Assembly: GCA_035578175.1 (NCBI GenBank) | Contig: JAQMRL010000010.1 | Location: 30,248,784-30,312,783, forward strand | Direction: 5' to 3' | Source: Catonia carolina | Lineage: Eukaryota; Arthropoda; Insecta; Hemiptera; Achilidae | Length of the DNA stretch: 64,000 bases | Shown: positions 54,721 to 64,000 of the stretch, in pieces | Layout of the letters: each line of letters starts with the position of its first letter | How positions within the stretch are numbered: position 1 is the first letter of the stretch | Program-made: the position numbers and the translations under genes | Notes under the pieces: generated by a model | Databases searched by the model: none | Seen by the model: the letters and a program-made list of their open reading frames with translations, nothing else | What the model was told of the DNA's origin: nothing

Positions 54721-55187
54721 AAAGATTTAATAATAGGTATTAATCAAGTATAATTTCTGATAAGAAAGAAATTGCATAAGAATAGTTTTAGGTTATTTAA
54801 ACTGAAGTACGAAATGTTTTAAGAAGCATAGCATGATATTGTTTAGTAAATCATGTATAATACTACGGACTAAGTTTCGGTTTAAAGAAAACTGTATATC
54901 TTAACAAACGAGTTGCAAAAGAAACAAGAATTTAGTAGCAGATAAACGTAAACTGATAATAGTACTAATTGCTTTTCATGGTATAATATAATACACCTTT
55001 CAACACACTATAATGTACAAGTTGATCAAGAAAACTTATTCCATTTTTTTCTCATGAAAAGACGAGGAAAACTTTATCGCTTTATTTAAAAATTTAAAGG
55101 TAATGATGTCTTTACATGTTTTAACCCCTATGCGTGTACATTGAAATTTAATAAATTTAAGAACAATTAGGGTGATATGTAGACTAT
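54721..55187. other. AT-rich interval, no gene seen
   Basis: Nothing recognised. Confidence 0.45.
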
Positions 55188-55354
55188 ATCGTGTAGTCCT
55201 TGTACAGACTCAGGGCGGCTATTCCTGAAAATGTACGGTTAATTGAACTTTAACCATTAAACCAGTAACATCTAGTATTCGGATTCGTATAAAAATAGCT
55301 TCTTTAATTAATATTTGTACCACGGAACTTTTGTCTCCGTACATCAGCTGTTAA

Positions 55355-56141
55355 CCCTTTATAGGGCAGTACTACGGAGGAAAATATATATTATGTTGTG
55401 AAATGTTAAATTTTGCTGTTCAGGAACTTTAATAATGCGTTTCTAGTGCCAGAACAATAAGATATTTCTTTGTTTTGATGTTAAGCCCTGGTAAGTATAC
55501 TTACCCAGGAACATCTATTGAAATAGAAAAAACATAATATTTAGTGTTAAGAATGCTTATTAAATTAACTTGTAGCATTCTTCTTCTTCAGGTGCCTTCT
55601 CCATTACGAAGGTTGGCTATCATCATGGTCAGTCGCACCTTGTCCACTGCTGCTCTGAACAGGTCATGCGACGAGCAGTTAAACGCTTCTCTCAGGTTTC
55701 TTAACCAGGATATTCGTCTGCGTCCCACCGAGCGTTTACCAACGAGTTTCCCTTGAATTATGAGATGCAGAATCTCATATTTAGGCATCTCATATTTTGT
55801 TGCATTAGTGTCTAAAAAAAAATGTGTAAAATAACTTATCTTAACTTTATATTCGCATGAATGCTTGCTTTCCCATAAAAAACTTGAATTTTCTAAGCAC
55901 TGTACAAAAGTAACAACAAAACAAAGTGGGTAGCATACGCTGTAATGAATCCTTACCACATCCGTACAACTCACGAAGAAAATGTTCGCTGCACACTAAT
56001 TTCAAAATGTGGATAGCTTACGTACCTATAAAATACTATAACACCATAAAATCTCAATAACGTTCAACTTCATAGCTTATTCTTAAATACAATCGACCTT
56101 ATTGCCAGTGGTAAGTATACTTACCATAGACCTATAAAGGG
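55355..56141. mobile_element. TTAA MITE (CCCTTTATAGG family), 787 bp
   Basis: Perfect inverted ends CCCTTTATAGG (55355-55365) and CCTATAAAGGG (56131-56141) are bounded by TTAA on the left (55351-55354) and TAAA on the right. The CCCTTT start after TTAA is typical of piggyBac. It contains a LINE insert at 55580-55796. A second copy, without right end, is at 36444. Confidence 0.87.
55580..55796 (-). pseudogene. GAA-tailed LINE 3' end nested in MITE
   Basis: The minus strand reads HLIIQGKLVGKRSVGRRRIS, LRNLREAFNCSSHDLFRAAV and RLTMMIANLRNGEGT-stop, followed by GAAGAAGAA. Flanks TTGTAGCATT (55570-55579) and TTGTTGCATT (55797-55806) form a target duplication with one mismatch. It is severely 5'-truncated. 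Confidence 0.88.
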
Positions 56142-56169
56142 TAAAAGGCTGACTCACGGCGACGAATTT

Positions 56170-56350
56170 TTTTTATCCGAGGCGGCGAGACAAACTCATG
56201 TTCACTCCCTCACGATGGGGGAAGTAGTGTTGGACTCAATTGAGGCGTCCTCGTCCAGCCCCAAGGAGGCCGCAACCGTCTTACCAACCAAAAACCCGCC
56301 GCCTGGCCATTTGATCCGGCATCAGCAAACAACCCTTTACCTGAATTTGG
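56170..56350 (-). mobile_element. A-tailed retroposon, 181-bp truncated copy
   Basis: A perfect 13-bp target duplication CGGCGACGAATTT (56157-56169, 56351-56363) encloses the insert. Read minus, it ends CGCCTCGGATAAAAA. It shares about 165 bp with the 3' part of 59353-59827. High GC. It is probably a 5'-truncated LINE or a longer SINE. Neither RT motifs nor tRNA boxes are visible. Confidence 0.82.
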
Positions 56351-56380
56351 CGGCGACGAATTTACCTGACTTTAACACAC

Positions 56381-57042
56381 TCAATGCTGAGTAATTATGA
56401 GGTATCTCTCCCTTTGGGCTAATTACTCGTGCAGCGTGTTCTCCGTACTTTATGTAGACCCTGCAACTTATGTTACTAACGTTTTTATAGATTTAGTTTA
56501 TTTGCAACCATAGATTTATGTTTGCTAATAACATTACAGTAAACAATTCAATGCGATTTTAGGTTTATTTTCGTCTGTTATAATAAATGTATTTCTTCTT
56601 TGAAAATTGTTCATTTACCTTTACGATTTATGCGTAATTTCTTATATTATTTTAAATTATAAATAGTATGATTTTCAAGTAAATCTAAAAGTATAAGTTA
56701 TTTTGAATCGATACCTGTAAAGTACAAAATTCACGGCTTCAACTGTACCCTGAAAACCCGTTAAAAATACTAAACAAGTAGCCTATACTATACGAGGGTA
56801 GAAGATCATATGACGAAAATTCAAAAACGAACTGCACGGTTACAGACAAAAACCCTTTCTGAGGGCTATATAATAGCAAAAAACCAATATCCGACAGGCG
56901 GTGTCCCTCCGGAGTTATTAAAATTATAACAAAATAGGACCCGCTAGGTGAGACGGCAGCCTTTTTTTCCTTGCATCCAGGAGACTCCAAAGGGAGTATA
57001 GGACATGTCAAGATAAAACTGATAAACTGAAAGTTTATCAAC
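56381..57042. other. Interval without recognised gene
   Basis: No exon or repeat end recognised. Confidence 0.4.
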
Positions 57043-57232
57043 AATGATAAATTCATCACTTACCAACCAAAAAAATTGTTTTTGCTACTGTTACTTCAGT
57101 AGGCTTGTCATGAACCCCATTGAATCAAATATCACACAAAATTAAAAATACAAAAAAGAATCAAACACAATGATAAATTCATCACTTACCAATAATTTTT
57201 CCTGCTACTGCTTAACTCAGTTGGCTTTTATT
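57043..57232. repeat. Direct duplication, units 126 bp apart
   Basis: AATGATAAATTCATCACTTA begins at 57043 and again at 57169. The similarity extends about 65 bp (TGCTACTG, CAGTWGGCTT). Confidence 0.85.
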
Positions 57233-58563
57233 AATAATTAATAATTTAGTAGACGTTAGAAGTTGCCTGGCGGTAACACCTACCCATTACTCGCTAGGCG
57301 AGTCTCAAGCACCGAATGTGTTGTTTTGTTGAACTAAACTGACTTAATCTACACCCTCCTGAAACCTAGAAACTTCTGATTAAGAAGCCTCCCAGACCAC
57401 CAACCGTTTAACCAACCTGGCCACCTAAAAGGAAGGAAAACCACCCTGAGGTTTAGCTAAAAGTTGGCAAGAGAAAGAAAGTCCCGAAAACATACAGGGG
57501 AAACACACCCCCTTAAAGAATACTACCCTCTACCAAATAATTGACAGTTAACTATATTCACAACTTATTGTCTAACCACTAAGCTGATGGAATTCATTCT
57601 AACTGGGTTTTTCGTTACACCAAGGATTGGCTCGGGTTTTTACCTTAATACTGTAAATTACAGTAATTAGGAATTACCACGATTTCCATTTTTCAACTAT
57701 TTGTACCTTACAATAGTACATATTAAAATACTTAGCCGGGAATAGAACCAAGGATTTATCCACGTTAATATTTTACCACTACGTCTGCAGTAACTAAATA
57801 CATTTATTTATTTATTGTGTAAAATATGCATGTGGAAAGTAAATTCAGCAACGCCAAACGTCTTACGACCAGTAATCACCGAGTTGTCATAGATTCCTGA
57901 AAATGTTTTATAAATTTACAGAAACGTTTTAGAGAAAACTGTAGATATAATTGAATTATATAGAAATGTAAAAATTTTATCTAAATTATGTATAACTAAC
58001 AAATTTTAATTTTGAGGAAATTTTTCCAAGAAAAATTTTTTGTATAATACCAATTTATATTTGTGTAAAATTTGTATTATATGAGGTAGCATAAATATAA
58101 TTATAATTTAATCTACAGCCCATTCAATTTTATACTAAAAGCATAAAAATTTTCTTTTAAATATTTTCAGAATATTTTAAAAGTTTTCAAGTAACTTATG
58201 ATACTTAACAATTTACATACTTAATTTAAATTCTTAGAAAGAAGGAAAGAACTTGTCTATTAAGGCGAGAGTTAAAAGTTGCACTTAAGCTTTAAAGTCT
58301 AAAGGACGTAAAACTTTTGGAAAACTTATTAATTGATCAATTAATGAAGTATCACTTTATTTGAGTCGGGGTAAGAATAGGTTGAACTATTTAATGCCGT
58401 AAAAGTCATTAAGAGAAAAATTAACGATAAGTTAATGAAGAATGATCGAAAAGTTGAATTAACTTAATTATTTAATGAAATATTGATTTTTTTTAGAGGT
58501 TATAGACTGTACTTGAACTATTCTTAAATAACGAAGTTGAAGAGCTTTGTGGATGAAGGTGTT
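57233..58563. other. Interval without recognised gene
   Basis: The part at 57260-57560 is richer in C and A, without splice-bounded open frames. On the minus strand 57725-57795 weakly resembles a tRNA-derived SINE head (GACGTAGTGGTAAAATATT, then TGGTTCTATTCCC). The remainder is AT-rich. Confidence 0.4.
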
Positions 58564-58961
58564 TGTTGTTGTTGTTTAGGTTACAGTCAAACGGTTGGTT
58601 TGAACCTGTAGAGGCTTTAATAAGTAAAACGAGAATTGAGGAGGTTTACCATTGACTTCCTCACTGAGTAGAAAAAATACTCATCAGCATGCAATGCTCT
58701 CTGAAAAGCATCTACTTTCCACCCTCAAATGACACGTTCACTTTATTCACCGCAGGGTCTGGATGTATAATGAAGAAATTCATTACTCTCAGAAGAGATA
58801 ACTGTGATTAGTGTCATTTACACCTCTACCTCTTCTGTTCTTAAATTTGTTCAGTTACATAATTGGCTGGCCATGCGTTAAGAAACAGAACTACTTTTTG
58901 TAGCCCTGGAACTAGCACATCGAGTGCAAATAATTTAACACTCCACCTCTCCGTGGGCATA
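58564..58961 (-). mobile_element. R3 retroposon with 11-bp target duplication
   Basis: ATGAAGGTGTT at 58553-58563 and 58962-58972 flanks a full R3 copy, whose tail reads TTGTTGTTGTTTAGG on the plus strand. Its reading frame is broken. Confidence 0.9.
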
Positions 58962-58972
58962 ATGAAGGTGTT

Positions 58973-59342
58973 GTGTAACGTAACGTGACATTTTTAAGAA
59001 AAATGCGGTCAAAGTTCTTCCAGGTTTTTTTTTGTGAATTTTCTGAATTCTTTTATTTTAGTCTTCTTCTACTTCTTCTTTTTCTTCTTCATAAAGAAGA
59101 GATTGATAAATATCAAGGAAAGATGAGAAAGGATAGAGAAGGCAAGCGGTAGGAAATTGGGTAGATTATTTAACTTGAGCCACCTTCGCCCAGAAAAAAA
59201 TCAGGGCGTTATTCAGGCACGTTAGTTTAGAACTTGAGTTTCATCAATTGGCAGTGTTCTCAATAAGGTAATTAAAATTGGTTTTGCCATTTTTTCGTTA
59301 ACAAATTCTGCTAGAGAACAATTTGACTACCACGCTGATTTT
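58973..59342. other. Interval without recognised gene
   Basis: Contains a CTTCTTCTACTTCTTCTTTT stretch (about 59063). No exon recognised. Confidence 0.4.
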
Positions 59343-59352
59343 TCAAGTACTT

Positions 59353-59827
59353 ATTTTTTTTATATTCGAGGCGGCGAGAAAAACTCATGTTCACTTTCTC
59401 ACGATGGGGGAAGTAGTGTTGAACTCAATTGAGGTGTCCTCGTCCAGCCCCAAGGAGACCGCAACCGCCTTACCAACCAAAAACCCGCCGCCTGGCCACT
59501 TGATCCGACATCAGCAAACAACCCTCCACCTCCCTCGGAACTGTTTATATAATACTACAAGGGAAATGTCAGGTTAAAAAAAAATTACATACTGTCAGCG
59601 GGGCGTGAAAGGTAACCGTAGCCTAATTCCTCTCTCGCTGTCACTGACCAACACTCACTCTCTCACTTTCGTTCATCTCTTTCATCACCAGCTCAGGAAA
59701 TTAGTGTGCCTACCTTACCTACTGAGATCGGGACAGGATTGATTCACTGTGGAAGAGGGCGAGCCAACTGATCTCCTCCCTCTCCAATGTATGTATCTCC
59801 TCCCTCCGCAGTCACCCGACCACCTTC
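59353..59827 (-). mobile_element. A-tailed retroposon, 475-bp copy
   Basis: A 10-bp target duplication TCAAGTACTT lies at 59343-59352 and 59828-59837. Read minus, the 3' 165 bp (CAGGCGGCGGGTTTTTGGTT to CGCCTCGAATATAAAAAAAA) match the 181-bp copy at 56170. The 5' part (GAAAGAGATGAACGAAAGTG, GGTTACCTTTCACGCCCCGC) is seen only here. The length difference fits 5' truncation. Confidence 0.8.
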
Positions 59828-59904
59828 TCAAGTACTTCTTAACCGGCTGTTAAATGCCATTTGGAATCTCATTTTGAATTAATATTGTAATTTTTTTTTA
59901 TCTC

Positions 59905-60206
59905 TTATGTGTATACATTGCAAGCTGTTCAATTTACAGTAATAAACAACTCCATGGCCCAATGAGGTGAGGATGGTATGTATGACGTATAAATGAGGGG
60001 TGTCTTGTACATTCTCAGGCCGACCATTCCTGAGAAAGTGTCGTTAATACCAAATCATCAAAGTAGACCAGTAATTAATGTCTACCAGTAGTATACTAAT
60101 CTGTATATAGTAGTACTCAAATCCGTACAAAAGTAAAAGTTTACTAGGATTTGAATCATGGAACCTTCGTTTTCGTACATCAGCTGTCATACAACTGATT
60201 CGCATT
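59905..60206 (-). mobile_element. SINE1 copy, diverged
   Basis: Body and B-box region (TAGGATTTGAATCATGGAACC on plus) are present with small duplications around 60085-60125. The head is degraded. Confidence 0.82.
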
Positions 60207-60572
60207 TTGTAATAAGTTGATGTTTCGTTTGGGAACTTATTTTTATGTTTAACTACTTGCATTTGTGCACAAGTTCTAACGCGTACATTGGTAAGTTTTT
60301 GTCCAATTATATTTTATTTTTGCTCGTTTATAGCTTTTTAAATTATTATAAACTAAATTTCAGGTTTTAGTTTATAAATTTATGTTTTCATTATTTATTA
60401 ATGAAAACTATAAAATTATGTTATTAAGAAAAATGAAGGAATACCTGCTGAAACATTTGTTTAAAAACCAAATTCTAACCTTATCTTATAAAATTAAAAT
60501 TTTAACCAGCTGTAACTAATAAACACAAAGTTTTTCATTGACAATGATAGCTATTATTTACTTGAAATTTCT
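60207..60572. other. AT-rich interval, no gene seen
   Basis: Nothing recognised. Confidence 0.4.
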
Positions 60573-60827
60573 ACTTTCTCTTACCTATATGAATACATAG
60601 GAATGAAAGTATTGTTTTCATGTCGACTTTTTTAAATCGAGTTTTCACCGGATCTACACGTTTTTAGACCCCCTGAACCCAAAAAACTTATTTTTAACGA
60701 TTGGTCTGTGTGTGTGTGTGTGTGTGCGTGTGCGTTCGTACGTGCGTGTGAGTGCGTGCGTGTGCGTGCGTGTGTGTGTGTGTGTGTGCGTGCGTGCGTG
60801 CGTACGTGCGTGCGTACGTGCGTGCGT

Positions 60828-60891
<64 letters not shown>

Positions 60892-61670
60892 ACAGAATAT
60901 CTCAAGAACGGAACATCGTACCAACTTGAAACTTGAAACTTAAGTTAGACACCACTACTGGACCCGACACGAATATTTACATAAAATCGGCCTACCGGAA
61001 GTATTAGTTTTGTTCGTGTAATTTTTCACTTCTTTGCGATTTTCTCAAAAGCGGGGTACTACGATTTTTTTAAAAATCGAATCGTTTAAGTACTAAATTT
61101 TTTATGCTTTACAAGATAGAGTCATTTCTGCTAAAATTCTTCTTGTAGAGGCTGTTACACGTAAAAACATTGTTTTTTTTTTTCAAATTGCGGCTTTAAT
61201 ATGCATTTTAGCGCAAAATGTCTCTTATAAAAGTTGTAGAGAATTTAAAAATCTATTACTTTTAATTCAAACTCTTTGTTTGTATAACGCTTAGTTTAGC
61301 GGTAATTAGCGATTTTCTGTTTTTTTCTCACGAGAACGTGTAAAAATTGATTTTTACGATTTGAGTCTTAGCATGCATTTTACGATAAAGTGTATATAGC
61401 AAAATTTATAGGAAATTAAAAGATCTACAACTTTAATTTAGAGCATTTTTCTGTACAGAGCCTAGTTTAGCGTGTAACAGAGATTTTCCGTATTTTTCAG
61501 CCAAACTGCGGTTGATTTTCATTTGCGTCGTTCACTCATGTTTAAAATAAGGTTATGTTTTTTGAGGTTAGTTTTTTGTTTATTTCTAATGTTTTATTAC
61601 TAATGTTAGGTTATATTGGTCATTATTTGCTTTGACAAGAGAAAGTTGTGTGAGTGTTTCCCACCAAATT
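60573..61670 (+). mobile_element. HINE-like element with GT/GTGC tract
   Basis: The 5' subterminal repeat ACTTTCTCTTACC (60573-60585) and the right partner GACAAGAGAAAGT with tail GTGTGAGTGTTTCCCACC bracket the copy. The tract at 60706-60891 mixes GT with GTGC and GTAC blocks. Both internal modules are present. Confidence 0.87.
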
Positions 61671-61887
61671 TTTATTATAAAAATTCACGGAATCGATACA
61701 TTTAAGAAAATGAGTGTTCTTCACTCACTGGGAGGCCATGAGATACCGATTGGGATATCACACCACAGTCATTAAAAAACAAATAAGATTACTTTTTAAA
61801 GAGGTTAAAATAACTATGTGAAATAATATGTAATTAATAATTGAATGCCATGTAATTAATATGACTTTATTCAAAAAATCTTTTTTT
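61671..61887. other. Short AT-rich spacer
   Basis: Nothing recognised. Confidence 0.4.
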
Positions 61888-62212
61888 TATTCCTAATTTG
61901 TGTACGTTGCAATCTGATCAATTCAGAACAATAAGCACCCCATGACCCAATGAGATGAGGATGATGTGTATGACGTGTAAATGAGGTGTAGTCTTGTACA
62001 GACCCAGGCCGACCATGCTTGAGAGAGTATGGTTAATTGAATCCCAACTGTAAAAGTACACCGGTAACCACTGTCTAGTATTCAAATCCGTATAAAAGTA
62101 ACTAACTTACTTTTTATAGGGTTTGAACTAGGAATTTTCATCTCCGAAAATCAGCTGTTGAACAGCTGATTGGCGGCGTCAACTCTATCTTTAGACCAAC
62201 CCAGTGTGTTTC
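61888..62212 (-). mobile_element. SINE1 copy
   Basis: Complete minus-strand SINE1, from ACACTGGGTTGGTCTAAAG-side head to TTCCTAATTTGTGTACGTTG tail on plus. Several substitutions in the A and B boxes make polymerase III transcription doubtful. Confidence 0.9.
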
Positions 62213-62820
62213 ATAAAATATTAAATAAATAAATATTGTGTTAGAAATATAAATTTTTCCGGGAAGAACCCTTTTAGATCTGTATTCTCGTATCGAAACA
62301 CACCTCCAATAAAGTAACAAAGAAAGAAAGGGTTGGTAAGAAAAATAAACGATCAACCTACGTCACACCAGATATTAAGAAACACCTGCGCCCAAAGTTT
62401 TTCACTATTTTCTAAACTATGAAACTCCCTTCAATCACTAGATAGCTTTAGGATTTCTCATAACACTTAACAATTGATTTTACCACATAAAAATCGTTGT
62501 CTAGATTTAACCGTTTGTAAGCCTCCTCAAAATGAATCAAATGTGTACTAAAATGTAAACCTAATTCTCCGCTAATTTTCAATTTGAATTAATAAGATGC
62601 GTATATATGTCATCAAGAAATTACAATACGAACATAGAGTTAATTTTCCCTTTAGGAATATTCTTGCCGTCCCTGTTCAATTATTATCAAACATGGAAAA
62701 TATTCAAACAATCTTTTATCACATCAATCACTCATACCTTCGAAATGTGAAATGTACTCGTAATAAATGAAAAGTATTTTTTTAATTTCAAATTTAATTT
62801 TAAAATTCTTCCATATACCT
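62213..62820. other. AT-rich interval, no gene seen
   Basis: No exon recognised. Confidence 0.4.
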
Positions 62821-63505
62821 TATTACTCTTCCGCTTCCTCTTCCTCTAACTCTTTTCCTCCATCATCATCCTCTTCCTCCAACTCTTCTTTTTTTCTTCT
62901 TCTTTCGCTACCTTCTTGTTCGACCTTCTCTTTTTCTTCTTCTTTCGCTCCTTTTTCCTCTAATTCGTTCTCTCTTGTCTCTTTATTTGTCTCTTCTTCC
63001 TCTTGTACTTCTTCTTTTTTGTATTCTTCTGCTTCATCATCCTTTTCCCTCTTATTTTTCTGCTTCTTCATATTTTTTTCTATACTTTTTCCTCTTTTGC
63101 TTTAACTTCTTCCTCTTTTTATTCTTCTTCCTCCTCGTCTTCTTTCTCTTTTTCGTCTTTCTCATATTTTTCCTCTTTTTATTTCTCTTTCTTCTTACTT
63201 TCACCTTTCTCGTCTTTTTCCTCTTATTTTTTCGCTTCTCTCTCTTATTTGTTCTTTACTTTTGCCTCTTCTTCTTCTTCGTCTTATTTTTCCGCTTCTT
63301 CTTCTTTTTTCTAAACTTCTTCTTTTTTTACCTTACCTTTTCCCTCTTTTCCTTCTTTCTCCACTTCTTATTTGTCTCATTTTCCTCTTGGTATTTTCTT
63401 CTACCTGTCTCCTCCTTCTCCTTTTTCATCTTGTTGATGTTTTTCTTCTTCTTTTTCGTCTTCTTCTTCCTATTCCTCTTCTTCGTCATCTTTTTCTTCT
63501 CACAC
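62821..63505. repeat. Long polypyrimidine tract (CTT-rich), ~685 bp
   Basis: Plus strand nearly all C/T in CTTCTT, CTTTTT and CTTCCTC units with occasional ATC or GTC. The opposite strand is GAA-rich. Frames across it (Ser/Leu/Phe or Glu/Lys) are artefacts. Confidence 0.92.
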
Positions 63506-63575
63506 TTGTAGATAGAATATGCAGTCTGTCCCGGTACCCATCTATTTAAAGGTCTTCCTTTTTCTCTTTAATCAT
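63506..63575 (-). pseudogene. LINE extreme C-terminus beside polypurine tract
   Basis: Minus strand reads EKGRPLNRWVPGQTAYS, the GRP-x2-RW-x3-Q block found at the C-terminus of LINE RTs (compare GRPRGRWVPEQ at 45.95 kb). The GAA-rich tract follows after about 25 bp, in the position of a 3' tail. Confidence 0.6.
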
Positions 63576-64000
63576 CTAATTTATACTTTAGTATTCTACA
63601 GTAGCTGTCAAACATTTTTACTAAATAAACATACCAGTTAAACTCCTTACTGTTGCATGTCATTCAGTTAAGGATACACATCAGATTCCTTCTCATAATT
63701 ATTACTTAATATTTTTTTAATTAGGATTGTACATGTACAAAACTCCTATGAAATTATTTTTTTAAGTACCAATTGGGCCATAAAGAACATCTGTCATTAA
63801 CTGGAAGGAGACCCCTTACTTAATTCCTTTTACAAAAGACTTAAGGGAACAGGCTGGGATAGAAGGCTATTGTCCAATCCACACATTCACTTGTATATGG
63901 TCGGTAAGTAGTCGTGTGACCGCTCGTCAGCATGATGACCATCTCGTGGTGAACGACACTGGAAGGGCTGTCCATCCCATTCTGGCATTCTTGGGGCATT
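63576..64000. other. Window end, no gene assigned
   Basis: AT-rich to about 63830, then GC-richer (CGTGTGACCGCTCGTCAGCA, GTCCATCCCATTCTGGCATT) up to the edge. The GC-rich part may be the start of another element or exon cut by the window. No motif recognised. Confidence 0.4.

Larger units (their letters stand above)
55188..56380 (-). mobile_element. SINE1 copy split by two insertions
   Basis: SINE1 body (55188-55354) and head (56142-56169 plus 56351-56380) are separated by a TTAA MITE and then by a 181-bp A-tailed retroposon. The MITE itself carries a LINE fragment. Confidence 0.8.

Noticed and set aside
57725..57795. Minus-strand tRNA-like head
   Set aside because: The match to polymerase III boxes is weak and there is no family body or second copy.
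62767..63549. Leu/Phe/Ser-rich and Glu/Lys-rich frames of up to 178 codons
   Set aside because: Compositional artefacts of the CTT tract.

Overview
The window is AT-rich, repeat-dominated eukaryotic DNA. A spliced peptide-hormone exon, mariner, RTE and Jockey-type elements, and tRNA-derived SINEs all point to an insect nuclear genome. A hemipteran is my best guess from the overall element mix, but the sequence does not prove it. I see no bacterial-style genes, rRNA, functional tRNA or CRISPR array.

Only one host gene is recognised with confidence. The terminal coding exon of the calcitonin-like diuretic hormone DH31 lies at 19232-19373 on the + strand, with a clean acceptor, the complete 31-residue peptide, an amidation glycine, an RRRR cleavage site and a stop. 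Its upstream exons are not found. Two further pieces (7963-8049 and 12510-12592) are phase-compatible, exon-like and unidentified.

Almost everything else is mobile DNA, much of it nested. (1) A Helentron/HINE-like non-autonomous family is the dominant structural element. It has 13-bp subterminal inverted repeats, a central GT microsatellite, internal repeat modules and a 3' hairpin. Copies lie at 6436-7650, 11508-11715, 13297-14248, 31756-32124, 32476-33806, 45590-49620, 50234-51139, 53686-53863 and 60573-61670. (2) There are three tRNA-derived SINE families: SINE1 (ten copies), SINE2 (two) and SINE3 (two). (3) An unclassified 390-bp retroposon, here R3, has a CAA tail and target duplications; eleven copies are present and several keep a similar short reading frame. 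(4) TTAA-flanked MITEs, a hAT MITE with an 8-bp duplication, a Tc1/mariner-type MITE with long inverted ends, broken mariners with D,D34D spacing and a D,D41D transposase piece are also present. (5) Non-LTR retrotransposons include a near full-length RTE-like copy at 45918-49143 and several 3' fragments. (6) There is one solo LTR.

Layout: 0-12 kb holds a hAT MITE, SINEs, R3 copies and two broken mariners. 12-19 kb holds HINE and LINE fragments and then DH31. 19-29 kb is sparse, AT-rich intergenic or intronic DNA. 29-30 kb is a large inverted transposase duplication. 30-35 kb is a SINE/HINE cluster with a 424-bp GT tract. 35.7-39.7 kb is a tandem pair of inverted-repeat elements loaded with insertions. 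40.1-44.2 kb is a tandem array of about 415-bp units interrupted by a nearly perfect 700-bp palindrome. 45-52 kb is LINE, RTE-in-HINE, HINE and solo LTR. 52.5-53.1 and 62.8-63.5 kb are long polypyrimidine tracts. 53.7-62.2 kb is again nested SINE, MITE and HINE DNA.

The elements do not form a pathway. What links them is insertion order: RTE into HINE, mariner into HINE, MITE into mariner, LINE end into MITE into SINE, SINE into R3, and R3 into hAT. This gives a readable relative chronology.
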